A stretch of 64,000 bases of DNA, taken from Streptomyces hygroscopicus. Lineage in GTDB: Bacteria; Actinomycetota; Actinomycetes; Streptomycetales; Streptomycetaceae. The notes below the pieces were generated by a model, which ran no database searches, had not been told where the DNA came from, and saw nothing but the letters and a program-made list of their open reading frames with translations. Location of the stretch: the NCBI GenBank assembly GCA_002021875.1, contig CP018627.1, positions 1,736,001 to 1,800,000 on the forward strand. Reading direction: 5' to 3'. The translations under genes were made by a program, and so were the position numbers. Shown in pieces: positions 44,825 through 53,634 of this stretch. Positions within the stretch are counted from its first letter, which is position 1; the number at the start of each line of letters is the position of its first letter.

Positions 44825-45877
44825 CTACGCCGACTCCCGTACCACCAGCTCCGGTTCGAAGAGGACCGAGGCCGGCTCGGTGCGCAGGCCCCGGACGTGC
44901 TCGTCGAGCAGCCGGGCCATCGCCGCCGCCATGTCCTCCACCGGCTGGCGCACCGAGGTCAGCGGCGGCCGGCAAGTGGCGGCCACGCTGGAGTCGTCGA
45001 AGCCGACGACCGCGACATCGCCGGGCACCCGCCGGCCACGCTCCCGCAGCACCTGGCAAGCCCCCTGGGCCATCAGGTCGTTGGCGGCGAACACGCCCTC
45101 CACGTCGGGGTGTTCGGCCAGCAGCGCGGTCATCGCCGCCACCCCGCTGTCCAGCGTGAAGCCCCCCTCGGCCACCGGCACATACGGATGGCCGCCGCGA
45201 GCCATCGTGTCGCGGAACCCGGCGAGCCGCTCCTGGCTCGCCGCCACGGCCCAGGGCCCCGACACGGTGGCCACCTTCCGGCACCCCCGGGCCAGCAGAC
45301 GCTCGGCCGCGAGGCGGCCACCGTCCCAGTGCGCCAGGTCGACATGGCTCAGCGCGACCGGCCGCACGGGACGGGCGAACAGCACGGCGGGCAGTCCGGC
45401 CTCGGCCAGCAGCGCGGGCAGCGGATCGTCGGGGTGGGTGGACATCACGAGCGCCCCGTCCGCGTTTCCCTGCCGCAGATACCTCAGCACCTCCTGTCTG
45501 GCCTCGGGGGACTCGGCGAACATCAGCACCGGGTGCGTCGAGCGCGGCCGCAGAAATCCCACCACTCCGCCGACCACCCGGCCGAAGAACGGATCGGCGA
45601 ACACCCGCGCGGCGAAGGCGTTCTGCTCCTCCTCCGAGGTGTCCCCGGTCCCGTCCCCGGCCCCGGAGACGACGAGCGCCACGGTGCCCGTGCGCCGGGT
45701 CACCAGCGATCTGGCCGCCCGGTTGGGCGCGTAGCCGGTCCTCTCGATCGCGACGCGGACCAGGTCCTGGATGGCCGGATCCACGTTGCGGACGCCATTG
45801 ACGACCCGGGACACCGTCGCCCGGGAGACACCGGCCTCCCGGGCGACATCCTCCAAGGTCGGGGCGTGTCGGTTCAT
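44825..45877 (-). CDS. LacI-family transcriptional repressor
   Basis: Repressor of 350 residues. The DNA-binding head is TLEDVAREAGVSRATVSRVV plus NGVRNVDPAIQDLVRVAIER and the hinge YAPNRAARSLVTRRTG. The sugar-binding core has VFAANDLMAQGACQVLRERG and VPGDVAVVGFDDSSVAATCR. It belongs with the CebR/glucoside group. An AGAGCGCTCT palindrome sits 36 bp upstream of its start and related sites flank the promoters of the DUF1996 and GH55 genes. I infer that it represses this beta-1,3-glucan set and itself, with an oligosaccharide as inducer. Confidence 0.92.
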   Translation of the reverse strand: MNRHAPTLEDVAREAGVSRATVSRVVNGVRNVDPAIQDLVRVAIERTGYAPNRAARSLVTRRTGTVALVVSGAGDGTGDTSEEEQNAFAARVFADPFFGRVVGGVVGFLRPRSTHPVLMFAESPEARQEVLRYLRQGNADGALVMSTHPDDPLPALLAEAGLPAVLFARPVRPVALSHVDLAHWDGGRLAAERLLARGCRKVATVSGPWAVAASQERLAGFRDTMARGGHPYVPVAEGGFTLDSGVAAMTALLAEHPDVEGVFAANDLMAQGACQVLRERGRRVPGDVAVVGFDDSSVAATCRPPLTSVRQPVEDMAAAMARLLDEHVRGLRTEPASVLFEPELVVRESA

Positions 45878-45912
45878 GTCCGCACCCTAGTGGCAGCGTG
45901 CCCCGAGGGCAT

Positions 45913-45925
45913 AGAGCGCTCTCCC
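45913..45925. promoter_or_regulatory. LacI-type operator upstream of lacI
   Basis: AGAGCGCTCTCCC; the palindromic core AGAGCGCTCT spans 45913-45922. Matches the sites at 49038 and 49295. Confidence 0.65.
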
Positions 45926-45960
45926 GCCACCGCCGGGGACGCATCACCACCGGTCATGGA

Positions 45961-47709
45961 TCAGTGGTAGACGCCGAACTCGTAGAGCGAGTAGCCGTAT
46001 CCGGTGCCGCGGGCCGTGCCGTGGACGCGGACATAGCGGCCGGTGCCGGAGACGTCGAAGTCGTCGACGCCGCCGTTGCCGTCGGTCACCTCACGGATGG
46101 TGCGCCAGCTCTGGCCGTCGTCGGAGGTCTGGAGGGTGTACGCCTTGGCGTAGGCGGCCTCCCAGACCAGCTGGACGTGGGTGAGGGGGGTGGAAGCGCC
46201 GAGGTCCACCTGGAGCCACTGCGGATCGCTCCAGTCGGCCGCCCAGCGGGTGTCCGCCTTGCCGTCCACGGAGTTGGCGGCGGGGCAGGGGCAGTCGCCA
46301 CCGCCCGTCTGGTACGAGGAGGCGGTGGCCGGCTTGCCGAGTGCCACATTGGTGCCGTTCACGGCGGGCGGGACGACCCGTACGGAACGGGTCTCGATGC
46401 CCACGTTGCCCTTGCCGTCGGTGGCCTTGACGTAGATCTTCCACACGCCGGGGCGGTCCGGCGCGGTGACCCTCAGCCGACCGCCGCCGAGGTCGGTGGC
46501 GGGCAGCGGGGTGAGCTTCTTGTCCTGGTCGAGGTACATGCTGCTGCCCAGCACCTGGTAGGAGAGGGCGTCACCGTCGGGGTCGGTGGCCTTGACCGTG
46601 AGCGTCAGGTCGCGGCCCGCCTCCACCTTGGCGGGGTCGCCGCCCACGGCCAGGGAGGAGATGACCGGCGGGGTGTTGTCGTGCGAGGTGTCCGCGCCGT
46701 ACGCCTTCTTCACCGCGTAGTACGACAGCCGCTTCTGGCCGGCGGGCAGCAGATTGAACCAGACGCCGCCGAAGTCGTCCTCGGTGCCGTAGTGGAACAT
46801 CGTGGCGCCGAGCGCGACGCCCTGGTGGCCGGTGACGCAGTTCCACGCCTTGCTGTAACCGGCGGCCTTGGCCTGGTCGGTGGGCTCCTCCGGCACGCCG
46901 TTGGCGTCGTCGGGCACCTCCCACTCCCCCGGCGGGCCGGTCTCGGTGACGATGTACGGCTTGGTGTAACCGCCCTGCTCCCAGGTGGCCTTGATGTCGC
47001 AGACGGCGTTGTAGGAGTTGACGGCGTACAGGTCCAGGTCGGGGGCGTTCCGCTGGTAGTACGGCCAGGCGCCGGTCCACGCGTCGGTGGAGGTGACCGG
47101 GTGGTCGGGGTCGACACCATGGATCTTCTTGGCGATGTCGTTGACGAACGTGGTGTAGGCATCGCGCTGCCGCTCCAGCTCATCGCCGCTGTAGCAGTTC
47201 TGCAGGCCGAGCACCGACTCGTTGCCGACGTTCCACATCAGCACGCCCGGGTGGTCCTTGTATGTGGCGACCCACTTGGGGAACTCGGCGAGCATCTGGT
47301 CCTTGTAGGCGGTGTCCGTCCGGTAGTTCACACAGCCACCGCTGCCCGGGCCGCCACCGGGCTGCAGCCAGAAACCGGCGATCACCTTGATGCCGTGAGC
47401 GGCCGCGGCGTCGAAGAGGGGTTTGCTGGTGGCGTCGGTGCCCCAGGTGCGGAGGGTGTTGACGCCCATCGACCGCAGATCGGGCAGATAGCGGTCGGCG
47501 TCCGCGATGGCGGGGCCCCAGGTCAGGCCCTTGATCTGATACGGCTGGCCGTCCACGGTCAGCCGCCAGTCGCCCTGGGTGCCGGTGACCTTGACGACGC
47601 TTCCGGCGGCGTGTGCCGGCTGGCCGGGCAGCGCGAGGGCGCCGGCGGCCAGCAGACCGGCGATGAGGGGCGCCGCGATACGGCGTGGGGCGGTACGGGT
47701 CCGGGTCAT
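45961..47709 (-). CDS. Secreted GH2-type TIM-barrel glycosidase with C-terminal discoidin domain
   Basis: Exported protein of 582 residues. A signal peptide (RRIAAPLIAGLLAAGALALP) precedes a TIM barrel (about 35-325) with YQIKGLTWGPAIADADRYLP, KDHPGVLMWNVGNESVLGLQ (candidate acid/base Glu) and KPYIVTETGPPGEWEVPDDA (candidate nucleophile Glu). This resembles the GH2 catalytic domain and beta-1,3-glucanosyltransferases. A bacterial Ig-like region (about 345-430) and a discoidin/CBM32-like domain (TRWAADWSDPQWLQVDLGAS to the C-terminus) follow. The ATG at 47707-47709 is used. It lies 84 bp downstream of the DUF1996 gene on the same strand and is probably co-transcribed. Exact linkage specificity is uncertain; context suggests beta-1,3-glucan. 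Confidence 0.8.
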   Translation of the reverse strand: MTRTRTAPRRIAAPLIAGLLAAGALALPGQPAHAAGSVVKVTGTQGDWRLTVDGQPYQIKGLTWGPAIADADRYLPDLRSMGVNTLRTWGTDATSKPLFDAAAAHGIKVIAGFWLQPGGGPGSGGCVNYRTDTAYKDQMLAEFPKWVATYKDHPGVLMWNVGNESVLGLQNCYSGDELERQRDAYTTFVNDIAKKIHGVDPDHPVTSTDAWTGAWPYYQRNAPDLDLYAVNSYNAVCDIKATWEQGGYTKPYIVTETGPPGEWEVPDDANGVPEEPTDQAKAAGYSKAWNCVTGHQGVALGATMFHYGTEDDFGGVWFNLLPAGQKRLSYYAVKKAYGADTSHDNTPPVISSLAVGGDPAKVEAGRDLTLTVKATDPDGDALSYQVLGSSMYLDQDKKLTPLPATDLGGGRLRVTAPDRPGVWKIYVKATDGKGNVGIETRSVRVVPPAVNGTNVALGKPATASSYQTGGGDCPCPAANSVDGKADTRWAADWSDPQWLQVDLGASTPLTHVQLVWEAAYAKAYTLQTSDDGQSWRTIREVTDGNGGVDDFDVSGTGRYVRVHGTARGTGYGYSLYEFGVYH

Positions 47710-47793
47710 GGTGGTGTCTTTCGGTGTGTCGGGGGAAGTGGCGTGCGAACGGCCCGGCCGCGGTGGTGTGCGCACCGGCGGCTGGGCCGTGGT

Positions 47794-48909
47794 TCACGGC
47801 AGCTCGTAGTTCTCGTCCAGGGTCGCTCCGGCCTCGGGGTGGGTCTGGTCGTAGCCGCGGGCGTCGCACTGCAGCGCCCCGACGACGCAGTGGTCGACGA
47901 GCGCCTTCAGCGTGGGCGCGTCCCAGGCGTTGAAGAAGTCGTAGTGGAACGACCAGCTCGGGCCGCTGGCCAGCCTCGCGTGCGAGAGGTCACCGTTGAC
48001 CGGGAAAGCCATCTTGAACTCGACCATCGGCAGCGCCACCGGGTGGTCAGCCGGGCACACGTTGTTGTTCGTGCCGGGGTTCACCACGGGGTAGGCCATA
48101 TGGCTGCGGTGGTCGGGCGTGTCCAGATACCTGCCGTCCCAGCAACTGGGCGCCTGGAAACGGATGTTGAGCTGGACATCGGGCCGGCTCGGGCAGTCCT
48201 TGGGGAACTCGACGTTGAAGAAGCTGTCGCCGCACTCCCACCCCTCCACGAAGCCGGGGTGGCGGCGGAACTCCTCGGCGGTCTGCATCGGGTCGCCCAC
48301 CACGAAGCGCAGCCCCTTGGGGAACGGCCGCACACTGGTGTAGTCGGTCACGCCCGCCTTGTAGTAGATGGTCTGCGGGCCGATGGGCAGCACCGGCCGG
48401 TCGTCGTTGAAGAGCGTGGGCATCCAGTAGCCCGACTTGTCCCCCGGCGCCTTGCAGGTGGTGCGGCCGGCGTCGAGGGAAGCCGTGGTGCTGGCCGCGT
48501 CGGTCGTGGTGTTGCCCATGAAGGTGTGGTCATGGGACGCGCCCGGCTGCTGCGGGTACACGATGGGGTCGTCCGCCTTGGTGTGGCTGACCGAGCAGTT
48601 GGCCTGGAACTCGTGGAAGTAGCGGTGCGGCGGCTCCTTCGTGGACGGTGTGACGCCGGTGACCGGCGGGTTCGCGGGAATGTAGCCGTCGCCGTCCGGG
48701 TCCTCGGGCGAGGAGGACGACGGCGCCGCCATGACATGTCCCGCGTGGGCGGCCGTGACGCCGCCGCCCGCGGGGGCCGTGACGCCCCCGCTCGTGGGCT
48801 TCGCCGGTGGCGCTTCGGCGCTCATCGCGATGCCACCGAGCCCGAGCGAGGTCAGCAGTAACGCGCCTGCGATCAGGGTTCCTGAAACGATCTTCGATCT
48901 CCGTGCCAT
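47794..48909 (-). CDS. Secreted DUF1996 protein
   Basis: Exported protein of 371 residues. After a signal (SKIVSGTLIAGALLLTSLGL) and a low-complexity region comes the DUF1996 domain: HRYFHEFQANCSVSHTKADD, SHDHTFMGNTTTDA, GYWMPTLFNDDRPVLP and DHRSHMAYPVVNPGTNNNVC. Several His, Cys and Asp residues are conserved, which suggests metal or sugar binding. The family is common in fungi and actinobacteria and has no established activity that I know of. GGCAGGAG precedes the ATG at 48907-48909. A promoter (TTGACA, 18 bp, GACACT) with a LacI-type operator lies upstream, tying it to the glucan regulon and so to polysaccharide breakdown. Confidence 0.82.
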   Translation of the reverse strand: MARRSKIVSGTLIAGALLLTSLGLGGIAMSAEAPPAKPTSGGVTAPAGGGVTAAHAGHVMAAPSSSSPEDPDGDGYIPANPPVTGVTPSTKEPPHRYFHEFQANCSVSHTKADDPIVYPQQPGASHDHTFMGNTTTDAASTTASLDAGRTTCKAPGDKSGYWMPTLFNDDRPVLPIGPQTIYYKAGVTDYTSVRPFPKGLRFVVGDPMQTAEEFRRHPGFVEGWECGDSFFNVEFPKDCPSRPDVQLNIRFQAPSCWDGRYLDTPDHRSHMAYPVVNPGTNNNVCPADHPVALPMVEFKMAFPVNGDLSHARLASGPSWSFHYDFFNAWDAPTLKALVDHCVVGALQCDARGYDQTHPEAGATLDENYELP

Positions 48910-49037
48910 GGAGACTCCTGCCACGTGGAGAGAGGGTGAAGGTGGCCGGGCGGCCGTACACGGCGAGGACTCGCGACGCCGTGGGTGCGGGCCGGGCCGC
49001 CCGTATGACGGGCCGTCATGGGCCCGCGACAACAGTG

Positions 49038-49051
49038 GGAGAGCGCTCTCC
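49038..49051. promoter_or_regulatory. LacI-type operator, perfect 14-bp palindrome
   Basis: GGAGAGCGCTCTCC. It lies 8 bp downstream of the -10 box of the DUF1996 promoter, in the 441-bp divergent region shared with the GH55 gene. Confidence 0.75.
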
Positions 49052-49059
49052 AAGACCGG

Positions 49060-49089
49060 AGTGTCCGGGCGGGGAGGCAAAGGTGTCAA
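49060..49089 (-). promoter_or_regulatory. Promoter of the DUF1996-glycosidase operon
   Basis: On the minus strand TTGACA (49084-49089), 18-bp spacer, GACACT (49060-49065). Confidence 0.55.
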
Positions 49090-49255
49090 GGCGTCGAGCG
49101 GAAAGGATCAGATGCCGACTCCGCTTACCTCTTGAACACAACATCGATGGACCCGAGCGGACGCGAATCCGACTCAAGTGCGTCCGAACTACCTGAATTT
49201 CCAGACCAGTTGATGTTCAAAAGGCAACAACACGCACAGACTGCGGTCACAACTC

Positions 49256-49284
49256 TTGACGAGTCGTTCACATGGCTGAAGCAT
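49256..49284 (+). promoter_or_regulatory. Probable promoter of the GH55 gene
   Basis: TTGACG (49256-49261), 17-bp spacer, AAGCAT (49279-49284). The -10 box is weak, but an operator follows directly, as at the divergent promoter. Confidence 0.4.
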
Positions 49285-49294
49285 GCGACGGCAA

Positions 49295-49306
49295 GAGAGC
49301 GCTCCC
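49295..49306. promoter_or_regulatory. LacI-type operator of the GH55 gene
   Basis: GAGAGCGCTCCC, one base from a perfect 12-bp palindrome, 45 bp before the GH55 start codon. Confidence 0.65.
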
Positions 49307-49350
49307 TCACCCCCATCCCGTTCATTTACTGAACCAGGAGAGACGCCCCC

Positions 49351-51168
49351 ATGACGCCTTCCCCCACGCCTCCTGCCACGCCTTCTTCCTCCGGCCGCTC
49401 CCCGGTCGGCCGCCGGGCGGTGCTCGGCGCCGCGGCCGCCGTCGCATCGGCCCCCGCCCTCGCCGGCCTGGCCACCCCCGCGTCCGCCGCCCCCTCGGGC
49501 CGGAGAAAGAGCCCGCGGGCCCTGCCGGGCGGCGGCGACCTCGGCCCGAACGTCATCGTCTTCGACCCGTCCACGCCCGGCATCCAGGCCAAGCTGGACG
49601 AGGTGTTCAAGAAGCAGGAGTCGGCGCAGTTCGGCACCGGGCGCTACGCCCTGCTGTTCAAGCCCGGCTCCTACAGCGGGCTCAACGCCCAGATCGGCTT
49701 CTACACCTCCATCGCCGGGCTGGGGCTGTCCCCCGACAACACGACCATCAACGGCGACATCACGGTGGACGCCGGGTGGTTCAACGGCAATGCCACCCAG
49801 AACTTCTGGCGTTCGGCGGAGAACCTCGCGGTCGTCCCCGTCAACGGCACCAACCGCTGGGCGGTGGCGCAGGCGGCGCCCTTCCGGCGGATGCACGTCC
49901 GCGGCGGGCTCAACCTCTCCCCCGACGGCTACGGCTGGGCGAGCGGCGGCTATATCGCGGACAGCCGCATCGACGGCCAGGTCGGACCGTACTCCCAGCA
50001 GCAGTGGTACACCCGCGACAGCGCGATCGGCAGCTGGCTCAACGGCGTGTGGAACATGGTGTTCTCCGGTGTGGAGGGCGCCCCCGGGCAGAGCTTCCCG
50101 AACCCGCCGTACACCACGCTCGACACCACCCCCGTCTCCCGGGAGAAGCCCTTCCTGTACCTCGACGGCAGCGAGTACCGGGTCTTCCTGCCCGAGAAGC
50201 GGACCAACGCCCGCGGGGTCACCTGGGGCAACGGCACCCCCCGAGGCACCTCGCTGCCGCTGTCGCAGTTCTACGTGGCCAAGCCCGGCGTCACCGCGGC
50301 CACCCTCAACGAGGCGCTCACCCAGGGGCTGCAACTGCTGCTCACCCCGGGGATCTACCACCTCGACCAGCCGATCCAGGTGAACCGGGCGAACACCGTC
50401 GTCCTCGGGCTCGGCTACGCCACGCTCATCCCCGACAACGGCGCCACCGCGGTCAAGGTCGCCGATGTGGACGGGGTGCGGCTGGCCGGTTTCCTCATCG
50501 ACGCCGGACCGGTCAACTCGACCACCCTGCTGGAGGTCGGCCCGCAGGGAGCCTCGGCCGACCATTCCGCCAACCCCACCACCGTCCAGGACGTGTTCAT
50601 CCGCATCGGCGGCGCGGGCCCCGGCAAGGCCACCACCAGCATGGTGATCAACAGCCGTCACACCATCGTCGACCACACCTGGGTCTGGCGCGCCGACCAC
50701 GGTGACGGGGTCGGCTGGGACACCAACCGCGCCGACTACGGAGTCCGGGTCAACGGCGACGACGTCCTCGCCACGGGGCTGTTCGTGGAGCACTTCAACA
50801 AGTACGACGTGCAGTGGTACGGGCAGCGGGGCCGCACCATCTTCTTCCAGAACGAGAAGGCGTACGACGCCCCGAACCAGGCGGCCATCCAGAACGGCTC
50901 CATCAAGGGCTACGCGGCCTACAAGGTGGCCGATTCGGTGACCACGCACGAGGGATGGGGGCTCGGCAGCTACTGCTACTACAACGTCGCCCCGAGCATC
51001 GTGCAGCACCACGGCTTCGCCGCCCCGAACGCGTCGGGGGTGAAGTTCCACAATCTGCTGGTCGTCTCGCTCGGCGGCCAGGGCCAGTACGAACGCGTCA
51101 TCAATGACATCGGATCTCCCACGTCGGGCACCACCACCGTGCCGTCGACCGTGGTGTCATATCCCTGA
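49351..51168 (+). CDS. Secreted GH55 exo-beta-1,3-glucanase (laminarinase)
   Basis: Exported right-handed beta-helix enzyme of 605 residues with a Tat-type signal ([20 protein letters not shown]). It has two helix halves: one with [20 protein letters not shown] and [18 protein letters not shown], the other with [20 protein letters not shown] and [20 protein letters not shown]. By my recollection the active site of the Streptomyces SirexAA-E GH55 laminarinase uses Glu502 as acid with Glu480, Gln174, Tyr194 and Ser198. All five residues occur here at the same numbers (FQNE502, FVE480HF, VAQ174, GY194GWAS198). Homologues are often mislabelled adenylyl cyclase or coagulation factor. Releases glucose from laminarin or fungal wall glucan. 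The LacI-type operator upstream suggests induction by glucan. Confidence 0.87.
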   Translation: MTPSPTPPATPSSSGRSPVGRRAVLGAAAAVASAPALAGLATPASAAPSGRRKSPRALPGGGDLGPNVIVFDPSTPGIQAKLDEVFKKQESAQFGTGRYALLFKPGSYSGLNAQIGFYTSIAGLGLSPDNTTINGDITVDAGWFNGNATQNFWRSAENLAVVPVNGTNRWAVAQAAPFRRMHVRGGLNLSPDGYGWASGGYIADSRIDGQVGPYSQQQWYTRDSAIGSWLNGVWNMVFSGVEGAPGQSFPNPPYTTLDTTPVSREKPFLYLDGSEYRVFLPEKRTNARGVTWGNGTPRGTSLPLSQFYVAKPGVTAATLNEALTQGLQLLLTPGIYHLDQPIQVNRANTVVLGLGYATLIPDNGATAVKVADVDGVRLAGFLIDAGPVNSTTLLEVGPQGASADHSANPTTVQDVFIRIGGAGPGKATTSMVINSRHTIVDHTWVWRADHGDGVGWDTNRADYGVRVNGDDVLATGLFVEHFNKYDVQWYGQRGRTIFFQNEKAYDAPNQAAIQNGSIKGYAAYKVADSVTTHEGWGLGSYCYYNVAPSIVQHHGFAAPNASGVKFHNLLVVSLGGQGQYERVINDIGSPTSGTTTVPSTVVSYP

Positions 51169-51245
51169 TCTACGATGCGTCGCGGGCCGGTGTCCCCGGT
51201 GAACCGCCCTCGATGTACCGACCGCCCAGGAAGGACCACCACGCC

Positions 51246-51719
51246 ATGGCGACCACCCCCGTGCGCGACCGTTCCACGATCATGGTCCTGAACGGGCCCA
51301 ATCTGAATCTCCTGGGCCGTCGGCAACCCGAGATCTACGGAACGGACACCCTGGCCGACATCGAGAAGCTGGTCGCCGTGACAGCCGCGCCGCACGGTCT
51401 GACGACCGACTGCCGGCAGAGCAACCACGAGGGGCAGCTCATCGACTGGGTCCATGAGGCGCGTGAGCACCACGCGGCGGTCATCATCAACCCCGCGGGC
51501 TACTCCCACACCTCCGTCGCGCTGCGCGACGCCCTGGCGACCTGCGACGGTCTGCCGATCGTGGAGGTGCACATCTCCAACATCCACCAGCGGGAGGCGT
51601 TCCGGCACCACTCCTACGTCTCCGCGCTGGCCAACGGGGTGATCGCCGGATGCGGTGTCCAGGGCTACGCGTTCGCCGTCGAGCGGGTGGCCGCCCTGCT
51701 GGCCGCCGCCAAGGCGTAG
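51246..51719 (+). CDS. aroQ: Type II 3-dehydroquinate dehydratase
   Basis: Third enzyme of the shikimate pathway, 157 residues. The conserved [20 protein letters not shown] holds the catalytic loop tyrosine and arginine; [34 protein letters not shown] and [18 protein letters not shown] (catalytic histidine region) complete the active site. The ATG at 51246 is preferred; an in-frame ATG at 51213 would add 11 residues. It is convergent with the DeoR gene (30 bp apart) and separate from other shikimate genes. Type II enzymes of this kind occur in several copies in Streptomyces, some in catabolic quinate use. Confidence 0.93.
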   Translation: MATTPVRDRSTIMVLNGPNLNLLGRRQPEIYGTDTLADIEKLVAVTAAPHGLTTDCRQSNHEGQLIDWVHEAREHHAAVIINPAGYSHTSVALRDALATCDGLPIVEVHISNIHQREAFRHHSYVSALANGVIAGCGVQGYAFAVERVAALLAAAKA

Positions 51720-51749
51720 GCGTCCGGCACTCCGGGCCCGTCCGGCGCG

Positions 51750-52544
51750 TCAGGCCCTGATCACGCGGACACCGGCCTCGGTGTACGGAGCGACCAGCTC
51801 CGCATCGGCGCCGGTGTCCGTGATCAGCACATCGATCTCCTCCAGTGCGCAGATCCGGGCGAACGCCCGGCGGCCCAGCTTGGAGCTGTCGGCCACGACC
51901 ACCACCCGGGCCGCCCGGCCGGCCATGAGGTGGTTGATGCTGGCCTCCCCCTCATGGTGGGCGGTCGCGCCCTGGACCGTGTCCAGCGCGTCCACGCCGA
52001 GGATCGCCAGATCCAGCGACACCTGGCCCAGCACTCCGGTGGCCAGCGGCCCCATCAGCTCGAAGGACTGCGGACGGGCCACCCCGCCGGTGAGCACGAT
52101 CTTGACTTGGGGGCGTACCGCCAGCTCGCTGGCGATGTTCAGGGCGTTGGTGACGACCGTGACGGCCGGGCCGCCGCCCGGGGCGGACAGATCGCCGCGC
52201 AGGGAGATGGCGCGGGCGACCTCGGTGGTGGTCGTCCCGCCGTTGAGACCCACGATCGAGCCCGGTTCGGCCATCCGGGCCGCCGCGGCGGCGATCCGCT
52301 GCTTCTCCGAGGCGCGCCGGGCGGTCTTGTAGCGCAGCGGAAGGTCGTACGAGAGGTTCTGCGCGACCGCGCCGCCCCGGGTACGGGTCAGCATCTGCTG
52401 CTGTGCGAGCTCATCCAGGTCGCGGCGGATGGTCGCGGCGGACACCGCCAGTTCGGCGGCCGCCTCCTCCACATCGATCCTGCCGTCCCTGGTCAGCAGA
52501 TCCAGCAGGGCGTTCCAGCGCTCGGGCCGTTTCACGTCGATCAC
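51750..52544 (-). CDS. DeoR-family transcriptional regulator
   Basis: Sugar-phosphate-responsive repressor of 264 residues. The helix-turn-helix is RWNALLDLLTRDGRIDVEEA plus AAELAVSAATIRRDLDELAQ and the conserved LTRTRGGA. The sensor domain has SIVGLNGGTTTTEVARAISL, VVTNALNIASELAVRP and VVVVADSSKLGRRAFARICA. Start is GTG at 52542-52544 or 52533-52535; neither has a strong ribosome site. It is divergent from the SIS isomerase-aldolase pair, with 118 bp between starts, and most likely controls that pair. Confidence 0.9.
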   Translation of the reverse strand: MIDVKRPERWNALLDLLTRDGRIDVEEAAAELAVSAATIRRDLDELAQQQMLTRTRGGAVAQNLSYDLPLRYKTARRASEKQRIAAAAARMAEPGSIVGLNGGTTTTEVARAISLRGDLSAPGGGPAVTVVTNALNIASELAVRPQVKIVLTGGVARPQSFELMGPLATGVLGQVSLDLAILGVDALDTVQGATAHHEGEASINHLMAGRAARVVVVADSSKLGRRAFARICALEEIDVLITDTGADAELVAPYTEAGVRVIRA

Positions 52545-52662
52545 CCTACCCCGCGCACATGGGCTCTGGACTTTCATGCGTGATCCTGCGCATTATCTGC
52601 TCGTACGAAACAACTCCGCGCATGAAGAGTGCTCGGGTCAGCCGTGCGACGAGGGGAGTCCC

Positions 52663-53556
52663 ATGAGCCACACCGAGGTCGAGATCGCGAGCCAGCCCGA
52701 CTGCTGGCGGCGCGCCATCGCCCTGGCCCGGGATCCGGAGGGACCCGTACGGGCGGCGCTGCCCCGGCCGGGTGAGCGGGTCGCCGTCGTCGGCTGCGGC
52801 ACCTCGTGGTTCATCGCCCAGTCGTACGCGGCGCTGCGCGAGGCGGCCGGCCAGGGCGAGACGGACGCCTTCGCGGCGTCGGAGATGCCGGCCGGCCGCG
52901 CCTACGACCGGGTGGTGGCACTGTCCCGGTCCGGCACCACGACCGAGGTGCTGGAGCTGCTCGGCGCGGTGCGCGGCCGGGTGCCCACCACCGTCATCAC
53001 GGCGGTCCCCGACTCCCCGGTCGTGGGCGCCGCGGACGCCGCGGTAGTGCTCGATTTCGCCGATGAGCGGTCGGTGGTGCAGACCCGCTGGGCCACCAGC
53101 GAACTCGCCCTGTTCCGCGCCCACTTGGGCGCGCCGCTGGAGCACCTGGAGGCGGACGGCGAGGCGGCGCTCGCCGAGCCGCTGCCCGGGGCGCTCGTGG
53201 ACGCCGGGCAGTTCACCTTCCTCGGGCGGGGCTGGACCTACGGGGTCGCCCAGGAAGCCGCGCTCAAGATGCGCGAGGCGGCGGGGGCGTGGACCGAGGC
53301 ATATCCGGCCAAGGAGTACCGGCACGGCCCGATCAGCGTGACCGGCCCGCGGAGCGTGGTGTGGTGGCTGGGCGAGGGTGCGTCGGATGTGGCGGACCAG
53401 GAGATCACCCGCACCGGCGGCCGGGTCGCCGGCTTCGGCCGCGACCCGCTGGCCGAACTGGTGGTGGTGCAGCGGCTCGCGGTCGCGATCGCGGCGACAC
53501 GCGGGCTGAACCCCGACGAGCCGCGCCATCTCACCCGCTCGGTGATCCTCGGCTGA
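52663..53556 (+). CDS. SIS-domain sugar isomerase/deaminase (AgaS/GlmS C-domain-like)
   Basis: Protein of 297 residues with two SIS sugar-phosphate-binding folds. The first has GERVAVVGCGTSWFIAQSYA and VVALSRSGTTTEVLELLGAV; the second has FTFLGRGWTYGVAQEAALKM and AYPAKEYRHGPISVTGPRSV. These match the isomerase half of GlmS and AgaS-like amino-sugar deaminases. GAGGGGAG precedes the ATG at 52663. It is followed by a class II aldolase (78 bp gap) and preceded by a divergent DeoR gene. Likely role: conversion of an amino-sugar phosphate such as galactosamine- or glucosamine-6-phosphate; the exact sugar is not shown. Confidence 0.85.
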   Translation: MSHTEVEIASQPDCWRRAIALARDPEGPVRAALPRPGERVAVVGCGTSWFIAQSYAALREAAGQGETDAFAASEMPAGRAYDRVVALSRSGTTTEVLELLGAVRGRVPTTVITAVPDSPVVGAADAAVVLDFADERSVVQTRWATSELALFRAHLGAPLEHLEADGEAALAEPLPGALVDAGQFTFLGRGWTYGVAQEAALKMREAAGAWTEAYPAKEYRHGPISVTGPRSVVWWLGEGASDVADQEITRTGGRVAGFGRDPLAELVVVQRLAVAIAATRGLNPDEPRHLTRSVILG

Positions 53557-53634
53557 GCCGGGGCCGACGAAACACGGGAACCGAACGAACACGGAAACGG
53601 CCAGAACATGGAAACGGGCGGAAGGAGCCGGTAG

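Noticed and set aside
44270..45970. Long forward frames (566 and 743 codons) through the repeat block
   Set aside because: They cross 98-bp repeats, which are not in multiples of three, and then run antisense through lacI.
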